DNA of 28,520 bases from a virus. The translations under genes and the position numbers were made by a program. Location of the stretch: positions 1 through 28,520 of the IMG/VR virus record IMGVR_UViG_3300010157_000198. The stretch is one strand, 5' to 3'. A model generated the notes under the pieces. It did not search any database. It had not been told where the DNA came from and was given only the letters and a program-made list of their open reading frames with translations. The first letter of the stretch is position 1. The number at the start of each line of letters is the position of its first letter. Below, piece by piece: positions 21,875 to 28,520 of the stretch.

Positions 21875-21903
21875 GTTAAATATACTTATATGACAAGTAT
21901 AAC
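21875..21903 (+). promoter_or_regulatory. Overlapping divergent promoter region with 7-bp inverted repeat
   Basis: GTTAAATA (21875-21882, plus) could drive gp17 late. TATAAGTA read on the minus strand at 21890-21883 could drive the HNH gene. TATACTT (21881-21887) and AAGTATA (21895-21901) form a 7-bp inverted repeat with a 7-base centre, which may be an operator or a hairpin. TATAAC (21898-21903) is a possible -10 without a good -35. All these are moderate to weak. Confidence 0.4.
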
Positions 21904-21915
21904 ACAAAACTGTTT

Positions 21916-23478
21916 ATGAGTAAAGAACTAGAAACGGCAATTATTAAGGCACCGTATAAACGGATGTCTTATACTGAAGTACAAATCAGGGAATTAGCCC
22001 GATGTGCTGACCCAGAAACGGGCCCATCTTACTTTATGGATAATTATTTCCATATACAACATCCGACTAAAGGTGCTATACAATATCATCCATTTGAGTA
22101 CCAGGAACGTCTAGTTAGCACATATCACAATTATAGATTCTCTATATCACTAATGCCTAGACAAACGGGCAAATCGACCAGTGCCGCAGGCTATTTGCTT
22201 TGGTATGCTATGTTTGTTCCTGATTCAACTATTCTTGTTGCCGCACACAAGTATCTAGGCGCACAAGAAATTATGCAACGTGTACGCTATGCTTATGAGA
22301 ATTGTCCAGACTTCATACGAGCCGGAGTTACTAGTTATAACAAAGGTAGCTTGGATTTTGAAAACGGAAGCCGTATTGTAAGTCAAACAACAACAGAAAA
22401 CACAGGACGCGGTATGAGTTTATCACTCTTGTACTGTGACGAGTTTGCATTCGTTCGTCCGACCATTGCCAGCGAATTTTGGACTTCCATCACTCCTACA
22501 CTAGCAACTGGTGGTAAGTGTATTATTACATCAACACCAAACTCAGATGAAGATCAATTTGCACAAATTTGGCGTAGTGCTAATAAATGCTTTGATGAAC
22601 AAGGTAACGAAACTGAATTAGGGCAAAACGGATTTAAAGCATTCCGTAGCGCCTGGCAAGAACATCCGGATCGTGATGAGAAGTGGGCCGCACAAATGCG
22701 AGCACAGTTAGGCGAAGAACGTTTTAGACGTGAGATGGAATGTGAATTCATTATCTTTGATGAAACATTAATTAATCCATTACACCTAGTTGAAATGGCC
22801 GGAATTGATCCTATAGAAAAACAAGGACAAATACGTTGGTATAAAAAGCCTGCAAAAGATCATACTTACGTAGTTGCACTAGATCCCAGCCTAGGAACAG
22901 GTAGTGACCCAGCGGCTATACAAGTATTTGAAATGCCCGGGCTTAAACAAGTAGCAGAGTGGCGGGATAATAAAACTATTGTTCAACGACAGGTAGTTAT
23001 TATGAAAGAGATTTGCCAGCATCTAGTAGATGTAACTGGAACAAATAATGTGTACTATAGTGTTGAAAATAATACACTAGGTGAAGCCGCTCTGGTTGCT
23101 ATAAATGAACTTGGGGAAGAAAATATCCCGGGTACATTCCTTAGTGAGCCACGTAAAGGTGGTGCCGGTGTGCGTTATCGCAAGGGGTTTACTACAACAA
23201 ACAAAAGCAAACTAAGTGCCTGTGCCAAGTTTAAAAGTTTAGTTGAAACCAAAAGACTGCATATTGCCAGTAAAGCTCTAATTAGTGAATTAAAGACATT
23301 TGTAGCAAGTGGTAACAGTTTTTCGGCTAAAATAGGTGAACACGATGACTTGGTTATGAGTGCATTGCTAGCAATACGCATGATTATGCTGTTACAGCAG
23401 TTTGATGCAGGATTAGATGGCGAACTTAAAGATAGTATAGATAATTTTATTGAACCTATGCCGTTCATAATGATATAA
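21916..23478 (+). CDS. 17: Terminase large subunit gp17
   Basis: gp17 is the packaging motor ATPase and the nuclease that cuts concatemers. The 520 residues are shorter than T4 (610) but usual for marine relatives. The ATPase domain has the variant Walker A MPRQTGKST at residues 80-88, Walker B LLYCDEFAF with D175-E176, and coupling motif TSTPNS at 205-210. The nuclease domain has VALDPSLGTGSD with D323, YSVENN with E384, and GEHDDLVMS with D477 and D478, so the acidic triad is intact. The start lies 66 bases from the divergent HNH gene, with no good Shine-Dalgarno. gp16-like subunit is separated from it by four genes, unlike the adjacent pair of T4. Confidence 0.96.
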   Translation: MSKELETAIIKAPYKRMSYTEVQIRELARCADPETGPSYFMDNYFHIQHPTKGAIQYHPFEYQERLVSTYHNYRFSISLMPRQTGKSTSAAGYLLWYAMFVPDSTILVAAHKYLGAQEIMQRVRYAYENCPDFIRAGVTSYNKGSLDFENGSRIVSQTTTENTGRGMSLSLLYCDEFAFVRPTIASEFWTSITPTLATGGKCIITSTPNSDEDQFAQIWRSANKCFDEQGNETELGQNGFKAFRSAWQEHPDRDEKWAAQMRAQLGEERFRREMECEFIIFDETLINPLHLVEMAGIDPIEKQGQIRWYKKPAKDHTYVVALDPSLGTGSDPAAIQVFEMPGLKQVAEWRDNKTIVQRQVVIMKEICQHLVDVTGTNNVYYSVENNTLGEAALVAINELGEENIPGTFLSEPRKGGAGVRYRKGFTTTNKSKLSACAKFKSLVETKRLHIASKALISELKTFVASGNSFSAKIGEHDDLVMSALLAIRMIMLLQQFDAGLDGELKDSIDNFIEPMPFIMI

Positions 23479-23486
23479 GATAAATA
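23479..23486 (+). promoter_or_regulatory. Late promoter octamer GATAAATA
   Basis: It starts on the base after the gp17 stop codon and is followed by GTTTT and ATG at 23492. The 5-base gap again puts the predicted first transcribed base on the start codon. No ribosome site fits between them. Confidence 0.6.
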
Positions 23487-23491
23487 GTTTT

Positions 23492-24937
23492 ATGTCTAAA
23501 GAAATTGAATCCATTGCAACTGCATTATTTGAGAAAATACGCTCAAGATTTACCAACGTAACCTTGGGCGATGAAAAAGCTCAGGCTGAACAAGATCCAG
23601 AAAAAGCCCGTTTCTTTAATTTTACATACACAGGACGTGATGGTGCAAAATTTGGCACAGTGACTATTAGTTTAATTGATGAAACTAGTTTAAAAGTGTA
23701 CTTTGGCCAAAACATTTCTGCAGACATGGACCGCGACCAACGCAAAGAATGGTACGAATTTTTACGCAATTTAAGAATGTTTGCAAAACGCAATTTATTA
23801 ACATTTGACACCCGCGACATTAACAAATCCAATTTAAAACTACAAGACGTTAAACAGCAAGCTCGAGTTGACGACGTATCTACTACAGATGATATGCCTG
23901 TAACAGAAAGTAAGTTATACGGTACTCCGGGACGTCCATACAATAGCTTTGCTGATAAAGGCAATACTAAAATTTTAATCCGTCACGCAGACAAAGTAAA
24001 CGATGAAATTCGCGGAAGCCGCGCAAGACGCATCCAAGAAATTTTCTTAGAAACCGAACGCGGCGAACGCTTCCTATTAGGACACAAAAACTTACACGGT
24101 GCTTATGCAATGGCCGAGCATTTAAATGCTGGCGGTACAATGTATGATGAACGTGCAAAACATATTGATAATTTAATTGCTGAAATGTCAGCAATGCGAC
24201 ACTTTGTTCGTAGCACTAAACATCGTCAATTTGAAGATGAAGAAACAGCAGATATGACTCGTTGTGCTGTACACCATTACGATCAAATTAAACGCAAGTT
24301 GCGTGTAATGCGTGGTGCTCGCGGATACAAAAGTTATTTTGAAACTTTAGAACCGGAATCTCAACAAGACAATCAAATTGATGTAGATGCACTACGTGAA
24401 CGTTTTGTTAAAAAGACATACGATGATCGTTTTACAGAAGCACTACCTATTGTATATAAAGCATACAAAAAATATCAATCAGAATCAGCCGGGCAACTAG
24501 GCGATGAGTTGTCTGAGTGGGCAGATGAAGTAACTGAAGGTACTTGGATTAAACCGGATACATCAGATAAAGCAACAGCACTACAGCAACTATTAAAATC
24601 GCCAATTACATCTAGTACAGCAAAAGATCGTTTAGAACCGTTAATTGGTAGCGATGCATTAAATGATGCCTTGGCTAACTATCAAGATCAACCTGATTAT
24701 GATGTACGTCCCGTAGTTAAAAAATGGTTACAAGACAATATGCCAGAGTTAGCCGGCAAGTTAACATACGGCGAAAATAATGTTGATGATGCTGGCACAA
24801 ATTGGGTAGCCGCAACAAGCCCGCAAATGGCGCATCCAACTGATACATACGGTGCAAGTTCTTTAGAAGAACCAAATGTAAATGAATCCCAGGACAGTTT
24901 GGATTTTATTCGTAGCCTTGCTGGCATCCGTCGTTAA
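23492..24937 (+). CDS. Conserved hypothetical phage protein, 481 aa
   Basis: I recall this family from T4-like phages of marine and alphaproteobacterial hosts, with no known function. An N-terminal alpha/beta domain includes YFGQNISADMDRDQRKEWYE and FLRNLRMFAKRNLLTFDTRD, at about residues 70-112. A linker leads to SKLYGTPGRPYNSF and NTKILIRHADKV, then a basic helical domain around IRGSRARRIQEIFLETERGE and MAEHLNAGGTMYDE. Many Arg and Lys residues suggest nucleic acid contact. The C-terminal part is acidic and ends FIRSLAGIRR, sharing the LAG motif with two proteins upstream of gp17. No Shine-Dalgarno; the ATG follows a GATAAATA octamer by 5 bases. Late expression and a virion or packaging role are inferred. 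Confidence 0.7.
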   Translation: MSKEIESIATALFEKIRSRFTNVTLGDEKAQAEQDPEKARFFNFTYTGRDGAKFGTVTISLIDETSLKVYFGQNISADMDRDQRKEWYEFLRNLRMFAKRNLLTFDTRDINKSNLKLQDVKQQARVDDVSTTDDMPVTESKLYGTPGRPYNSFADKGNTKILIRHADKVNDEIRGSRARRIQEIFLETERGERFLLGHKNLHGAYAMAEHLNAGGTMYDERAKHIDNLIAEMSAMRHFVRSTKHRQFEDEETADMTRCAVHHYDQIKRKLRVMRGARGYKSYFETLEPESQQDNQIDVDALRERFVKKTYDDRFTEALPIVYKAYKKYQSESAGQLGDELSEWADEVTEGTWIKPDTSDKATALQQLLKSPITSSTAKDRLEPLIGSDALNDALANYQDQPDYDVRPVVKKWLQDNMPELAGKLTYGENNVDDAGTNWVAATSPQMAHPTDTYGASSLEEPNVNESQDSLDFIRSLAGIRR

Positions 24938-24940
24938 ATA
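24933..24940 (+). promoter_or_regulatory. Late-type octamer GTTAAATA
   Basis: It overlaps the stop codon of the preceding gene and lies 17 bases before the ATG at 24958. Predicted initiation near 24946 leaves a leader of about 12 bases without a Shine-Dalgarno. It would serve the three-gene glycan cassette. Confidence 0.45.
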
Positions 24941-24957
24941 CAACTAAACAATCATTT

Positions 24958-25977
24958 ATGGAAATTATAAAGTCAACCAATGGCTTTCCTTACGCATGGA
25001 AAGCTGGCCGTGTCGAGCATCTAATTAGACAAATACTAGAATCAAAAATCAAGCAACAGCTTACAGTAGAGCGAGCCATGATTATTAATCCTACATGGCT
25101 ACACGAAAACGATTTATCAGTGCAAATTACTAGCGCAGATCCCGGGTTTGTTATTTGTCACAACTTTGTAGACCCGGCAGTACCAAAAATATTTGAAGCA
25201 GTTGAACAATGCGGTCGCCCCAATCTTATTATAGGTAATGCTGATCAATACCGTTTAGATTTTTGGGCAATGGTATGCGACTTTTACTTCCGTGATTACC
25301 CCGACTACGAGCTAGCTCCACACACCAATGCACGTAAGTTTATTTGTTTAAATCGTAAACCGCATCAACATCGTGTGGCACTAGTAGAACGTTTGCTAGC
25401 AGTTAAAGATGAAGGATTCATTAGTTTAGGGTTACCCGGTGATCGTGCGCTAACAATAGACACAGACTTTGATCCAGACCAAGGTATTAACGATGAGTTT
25501 GGCAACATGGGCACAGACGAAGGTACAGTTAGCCGTAAGATTAAAAATGATATCTTTAGCCTAGGCGACTTGGCCAATTGGAATCGTAGCTTATTATGCA
25601 TAGTAACAGAAACAGAGTTTTCTAATACTAACCCTGAGAACTTCTTTATGAGTGAAAAGACTTGGAAGCCAGTATTGGGTCTACGTCCTTTCTTTGTCTA
25701 CGGACAACCTCGCCTGCGCGATTACTTAAAAGCACAAGGCTTTGATATATTCGAAGATATATTTGACTACAGTATTGTAAACGAACGTGCTGGCGATAGA
25801 GAACAGCAACAGCAATATGCCACAGTGGCACTCAATGGCATTGCAAAGATAAACAATCCATACCAAGACTATCAAAAGTATTTTTATCGTTGTGTACTAA
25901 ATCGTGTACGCTTCCATGCTTATGTATATGAGCAATGGGATCGACTAAACACATTGGATCTAACTCAGTATGTTTGA
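24958..25977 (+). CDS. Putative glycosyltransferase (fucosyltransferase-like C-terminus)
   Basis: This 339-residue protein probably transfers a sugar from a nucleotide donor. Residues 127-147 hold KFICLNRKPHQHRVALVERL, the RxxHR-type turn seen in phage sugar transferases. Residues 228-247 read NFFMSEKTWKPVLGLRPFFV, followed by YGQPRLRDYLKAQGFDIF; this matches the donor-site pattern of GT10-like enzymes (a TEK-type motif, then PxxxG and a GF-x-x-F end). No signal peptide or membrane segment is seen. The stop region overlaps the next gene by 8 bases, making a tight cassette with an SGNH hydrolase and a second transferase. It may decorate the virion or host surface, or act on modified DNA bases. 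Acceptor unknown. Confidence 0.6.
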   Translation: MEIIKSTNGFPYAWKAGRVEHLIRQILESKIKQQLTVERAMIINPTWLHENDLSVQITSADPGFVICHNFVDPAVPKIFEAVEQCGRPNLIIGNADQYRLDFWAMVCDFYFRDYPDYELAPHTNARKFICLNRKPHQHRVALVERLLAVKDEGFISLGLPGDRALTIDTDFDPDQGINDEFGNMGTDEGTVSRKIKNDIFSLGDLANWNRSLLCIVTETEFSNTNPENFFMSEKTWKPVLGLRPFFVYGQPRLRDYLKAQGFDIFEDIFDYSIVNERAGDREQQQQYATVALNGIAKINNPYQDYQKYFYRCVLNRVRFHAYVYEQWDRLNTLDLTQYV

Positions 25978-26728
25978 AGTGCCAAGTTGGTCAATGATTG
26001 ACAATCCGTATTCGTATGTACATAGACCCACAGATGTAGAATTGACCAAGCTGTTAATTACAGTAGGTGATAGCTGGACTTACGGAGACAGCCTAGGCCG
26101 GACTAAAGTACGCAACGGCATCGACGATACTGACTATAGACTAGCACACATATACGGTAACGTCATGGCTGAACACATGTGGGCAGACTGGATGAATTTA
26201 GCATTACCCGGCGGATCAAATACCCTAATGCTGACCTGGTTGGAAACGTTACTTGCAAAAAATCTCAAGTACAACGAGATAGTGTGTGTAATTACTCTAA
26301 CAGAGTCTGGTAGACACGAAGACCTGCAACTAATTGATCGCGGGTTAATAACTCAACAGCGTGTATTAGAAAAAATAGTAACCACAGCATATGGACAGAT
26401 TCAAACATTGGCACTGAGATACCCTAAAATTAAATTTGTTGTGGCACATAACTTTACAGACTCGTGTAGCAATATTCCTGTAAAAAAATCATGGCTAGAA
26501 GTAATGCTGGGTACAACCGTACAAGATGGTACACACATTGTTATTAGCGAACATATCGATCAAATGAACTATGAAACTAGATTCCCGGACGTACTTGACA
26601 TAATGGATCGTGCTGGTAAAAGAATGGACCTGCTAGACTCCTGCAAATATTGTTTTAAAGAAGACAGTCGCCATCCCAACGAACAAGGTCATCGTATGTG
26701 GGCCGAGTACTTACTAACACAAATATGA
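25970..26728 (+). CDS. SGNH/GDSL-type hydrolase or acyltransferase
   Basis: This 252-residue protein should be an esterase or acyl-transfer enzyme of the SGNH fold. Block I is TVGDSWTYGDSLG with the nucleophile S35. Block II is LALPGGSN with G82 and N84. Block V is EDSRHPNEQGH with D232 and H235, so the catalytic Ser-Asp-His set is present. A canonical GxND block III is not obvious (VITLTESGRHE takes its place). It has no signal peptide. Its start overlaps the upstream transferase and its TGA overlaps the next ATG (ATGA). The pairing with two sugar transferases suggests it adds or removes an acetyl group on a glycan, which is inference from context. Confidence 0.75.
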   Translation: MFEVPSWSMIDNPYSYVHRPTDVELTKLLITVGDSWTYGDSLGRTKVRNGIDDTDYRLAHIYGNVMAEHMWADWMNLALPGGSNTLMLTWLETLLAKNLKYNEIVCVITLTESGRHEDLQLIDRGLITQQRVLEKIVTTAYGQIQTLALRYPKIKFVVAHNFTDSCSNIPVKKSWLEVMLGTTVQDGTHIVISEHIDQMNYETRFPDVLDIMDRAGKRMDLLDSCKYCFKEDSRHPNEQGHRMWAEYLLTQI

Positions 26729-27687
26729 TAGAGCAAGCAGTTACCGTTACCCCAAACGAGATTGTCATCCTTGGACAGTTCTTTGTACACAAGGACTACA
26801 GTATCACACGTAAAGATTTGTTGCTAGACATTGTGGCCAAACAATATAGTGGACAACAGATTGTGGTTCGACTGTTTGATGGCGAAAACACAGACTTTAG
26901 CGGATTTGAACAATTCATCAAGTACCTATGTGCTACTGTGGGTATTCCTTATAACACCGTAACATTCGAAACACACAGCCCCAACCTAGATCCAGACTTT
27001 AACTTAACACAATTAAAATTAGGTATCTTTATCAGCGTCAATCAATACTTGCCTGCAGAGTTTGATCGTGACTTAACTGCGGCAAGGTTTGTTGGCACTA
27101 CACTAGGGCGTTACAATCTAAATCGTTTACGCCTAGCATATGAACTAGACACAGCCTTTCCCAACGATACATATATTACATTCCAACCAAACAAACCATT
27201 TATAAACGAAACCCTGAAGCACTTTAGTAATCACTACGAAAATGAGCTTGCATGGTTACAGACAAAAACATTTGATGTGGATCTAGTAAGTAAGCATCAT
27301 ATGGGCATGATCGATTGGTACGATGCTTGCCGTAGTTATGGCAATGTTTGGAATCGTTTTCAAATTGAAGTAGTAAGTGAAACTGACAGTATAGATAACT
27401 TTTGGTTTACTGAAAAAACTGCTAACTGTTTGGCAACAGGCAAACCATTTGTTCTAGTAAGTGGGCAGGGTAGCTTACAGCGGTTGCGTGATATGGGATT
27501 TGTTACATTTGATACTATTCTAGACGAAGCATATGATCTTGCCAAAACACCATATAGTCGTATAAAACAGTTGACATCTGCACTTGATGCGTTATATAAT
27601 AGCACAAGTAAAGCAGAAAAGATGCAAGAGCTTTACCGTTTAGCTAGCCAAAATGTAAAGATTTACCAAAACTATTGCGTTCGGTAA
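26725..27687 (+). CDS. Putative glycosyltransferase, second of the cassette
   Basis: The ATG at 26725 is chosen because it shares ATGA with the stop of the SGNH gene; an in-frame GTG at 26698 would extend into that gene. The resulting 320 residues show ARFVGTTLGRYNLNRLRLAY in the middle and, near the C-terminus, NFWFTEKTANCLATGKPFVL followed by VSGQGSLQRLRDMGFVTFDT. This is the same TEK...PF...GF-x-x-F signature as the first transferase, so the two share a C-terminal donor-binding fold but differ in the N-terminal part. No export signal is seen. Acceptor and sugar are unknown. Confidence 0.6.
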   Translation: MIEQAVTVTPNEIVILGQFFVHKDYSITRKDLLLDIVAKQYSGQQIVVRLFDGENTDFSGFEQFIKYLCATVGIPYNTVTFETHSPNLDPDFNLTQLKLGIFISVNQYLPAEFDRDLTAARFVGTTLGRYNLNRLRLAYELDTAFPNDTYITFQPNKPFINETLKHFSNHYENELAWLQTKTFDVDLVSKHHMGMIDWYDACRSYGNVWNRFQIEVVSETDSIDNFWFTEKTANCLATGKPFVLVSGQGSLQRLRDMGFVTFDTILDEAYDLAKTPYSRIKQLTSALDALYNSTSKAEKMQELYRLASQNVKIYQNYCVR

Positions 27688-27705
27688 TAAAATCTAAAAA
27701 ACAGT

Positions 27706-27735
27706 TTGACAAGCTAAATAATATTGTTATATACT
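27706..27735 (+). promoter_or_regulatory. Sigma70-type promoter TTGACA-N18-TATACT for gp32
   Basis: The perfect -35 TTGACA (27706-27711) is followed by TATACT (27730-27735) at 18 bases, or by TATATA (27728-27733) at 16. Initiation near 27742 gives a 56-base leader. No late octamer with good fit is nearby, in keeping with an early or middle gene. Confidence 0.75.
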
Positions 27736-27741
27736 AGCGGA

Positions 27742-27797
27742 GTGCTAGAATATATCTAGGCATATTTAAAGACCATCTTATATAAAGGAAAAACATC
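27742..27797 (+). promoter_or_regulatory. Structured 5' leader of gp32, possible autoregulatory site
   Basis: CTAGA (27745-27749) and TCTAG (27755-27759) form a small stem with loop ATATA at the very 5' end of the predicted mRNA. TATAT at 27779-27783 could pair with the loop to form a pseudoknot. An A/U-rich stretch then leads to AAAGGAA (27784-27790) and the ATG. T4 gene 32 mRNA has a pseudoknot followed by an unstructured operator for gp32 itself. The likeness is suggestive, but the pairing is AU-only and may be chance. Confidence 0.4.
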
Positions 27798-28520
27798 ATG
27801 GCCACAACTTTAGCAGAAATTAGAGCAAAACTTCAGTCGCAAGATACACGCGGCGGCAACAAACAATCAGGTGGCGACAACGCTATCTATCCACATTGGA
27901 ACATTGCAGAAGGCTCTACCACACGTATTAGATTCCTCCCCGACGGTAACACCAAGAACAGCTTCTTTTGGGCTGAACGAGCAATGATTCGTTTGTCATT
28001 TGCTGGCGTAAAAGGCCAAGCAGACAGCAAGCCAGTTGTAGTTCAAGTTCCATGTATGGAAATGTATGGTGCGGCATGTCCAATTCTAGCCGAGGTACGT
28101 CCTTGGTTCAAAGACCCTAGCCTAGAGGAAATGGGTCGTAAGTATTGGAAGAAGAAGAGCTATGTATTCCAAGGCTTTGTACGTGAGAACGCACTAAGCG
28201 ATGACAAGACGCCGGCCAATCCAATCCGTCGTTTTACTATTAGCCCACAGATCTTTAATATCATCAAAGCGGCATTGATGGATCCAGAAATGGAAGAATT
28301 GCCAACAGACTTGCAACGTGGTTTGGATTTCCAAATTGTTAAAACAAGTAAAGGTGGCTATGCTGACTACTCTACAAGCAAGTGGTCACGTAAAGAATCT
28401 GCTATAACAGCAGAAGAACAAGCGGCTATTGACGAGCATGGACTGTTTAACTTGTCAGACTTCTTGCCTAAGCAACCTACCGAAACAGAGTTGAAGGTTA
28501 TCAAAGAAATGTTTGAAGCA
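27798..28520 (+). CDS. 32: Single-stranded DNA-binding protein gp32, 3'-truncated by the window edge
   Basis: gp32 coats single-stranded DNA in replication, repair and recombination. The first 241 codons are present. The N-terminus is a short helical, polar domain (LAEIRAKLQSQDTRGG). Then comes the OB-fold core with STTRIRFLPDG, NSFFWAERAMIRLSF, YWKKKSYVFQGFV and PIRRFTISPQIFNIIKAALM, all typical of gp32 of marine T4-like phages. The zinc site looks reduced: C86 and C94 are present, but the usual C-P-x-C is C-P-I-L, and no nearby histidine replaces it. The acidic C-terminal tail lies beyond the window. AAAGGA gives a good ribosome site behind a strong sigma70-type promoter. Confidence 0.9.
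   Translation, partial: MATTLAEIRAKLQSQDTRGGNKQSGGDNAIYPHWNIAEGSTTRIRFLPDGNTKNSFFWAERAMIRLSFAGVKGQADSKPVVVQVPCMEMYGAACPILAEVRPWFKDPSLEEMGRKYWKKKSYVFQGFVRENALSDDKTPANPIRRFTISPQIFNIIKAALMDPEMEELPTDLQRGLDFQIVKTSKGGYADYSTSKWSRKESAITAEEQAAIDEHGLFNLSDFLPKQPTETELKVIKEMFEA

Noticed and set aside
26698-26724. GTG start for the second sugar transferase
   Set aside because: It would overlap the SGNH gene by 31 bases. The ATG at 26725 shares ATGA with that gene's stop, the typical coupled start.
1-28520. tRNA genes, CRISPR arrays, insertion sequences, integrase or att sites
   Set aside because: No cloverleaf, spaced repeat array, transposase or recombinase sequence was seen. No gene-free stretch longer than about 110 bases exists.

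Overview
The window is a piece of a strictly lytic, T4-like (Straboviridae/Kyanoviridae-type) myovirus genome, of the sort found in aquatic bacteria. This rests on recognisable T4-type products: gp13 neck protein, a gp14-like neck protein, gp15 tail terminator, gp18 sheath, gp19 tube, a gp54-like tube initiator, gp4 head completion protein, a gp16-like small terminase, gp17 large terminase, a gp1-type dNMP kinase and the start of gp32. The DNA is moderately AT-rich and almost fully coding. It has no tRNA, CRISPR, integrase or insertion sequence. The proteins resemble those of marine T4-like phages (tail fibres that start with a VQFRRG motif, a gp15 with a long C-terminal extension) more than coliphage T4. 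The host cannot be read from the sequence.

Layout. Positions 1-4081 (+) hold the end of a virion structural gene, two tail-fibre-like genes with a shared 5' end, and a sugar-transferase-like gene. Positions 4078-7033 (-) hold gp14-like, gp15 and a Nudix hydrolase in one TAATG-coupled operon. Positions 7103-9038 (+) hold a small unknown gene, a DEDDh exoribonuclease and a conserved unknown, behind two strong sigma70-type promoters. Positions 9090-11159 hold gp13, a small gene with a capsid-targeting-like N-terminus, and dNMP kinase; a cysteine-rich gene overlaps the kinase on the opposite strand. Positions 11526-18265 hold the tail and packaging run: sheath, tube, terminator, gp54-like, unknown, gp4, gp16-like. 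Positions 18305-21322 hold three conserved unknowns, one of them a large acidic protein with AT-hooks. An HNH nuclease on the minus strand (21319-21849) separates these from gp17 (21916-23478). Then come a conserved unknown, a three-gene surface-glycan-like cassette (sugar transferase, SGNH hydrolase, sugar transferase; 24958-27687), and gp32 behind its own promoter and a structured leader.

Regulation is the most striking part. Intergenic gaps carry a T4-late-type octamer with an invariant TAAATA core (13 cases listed). In six genes the start codon lies exactly 5 nt after a -10 element (four late-type, two sigma70-type). Transcription would then begin on the A of ATG and give leaderless mRNAs. 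At gp13 and gp18, two junctions where early-type read-through meets late genes, an inverted repeat encloses the late promoter and its right arm holds the Shine-Dalgarno. A long transcript would therefore hide the ribosome site, while a late transcript starting inside the hairpin would free it. This is the logic known for T4 genes e, soc and 49. All promoter, start-site and hairpin statements are read from sequence and are untested. Gene names rest on remembered family features, not on database searches.
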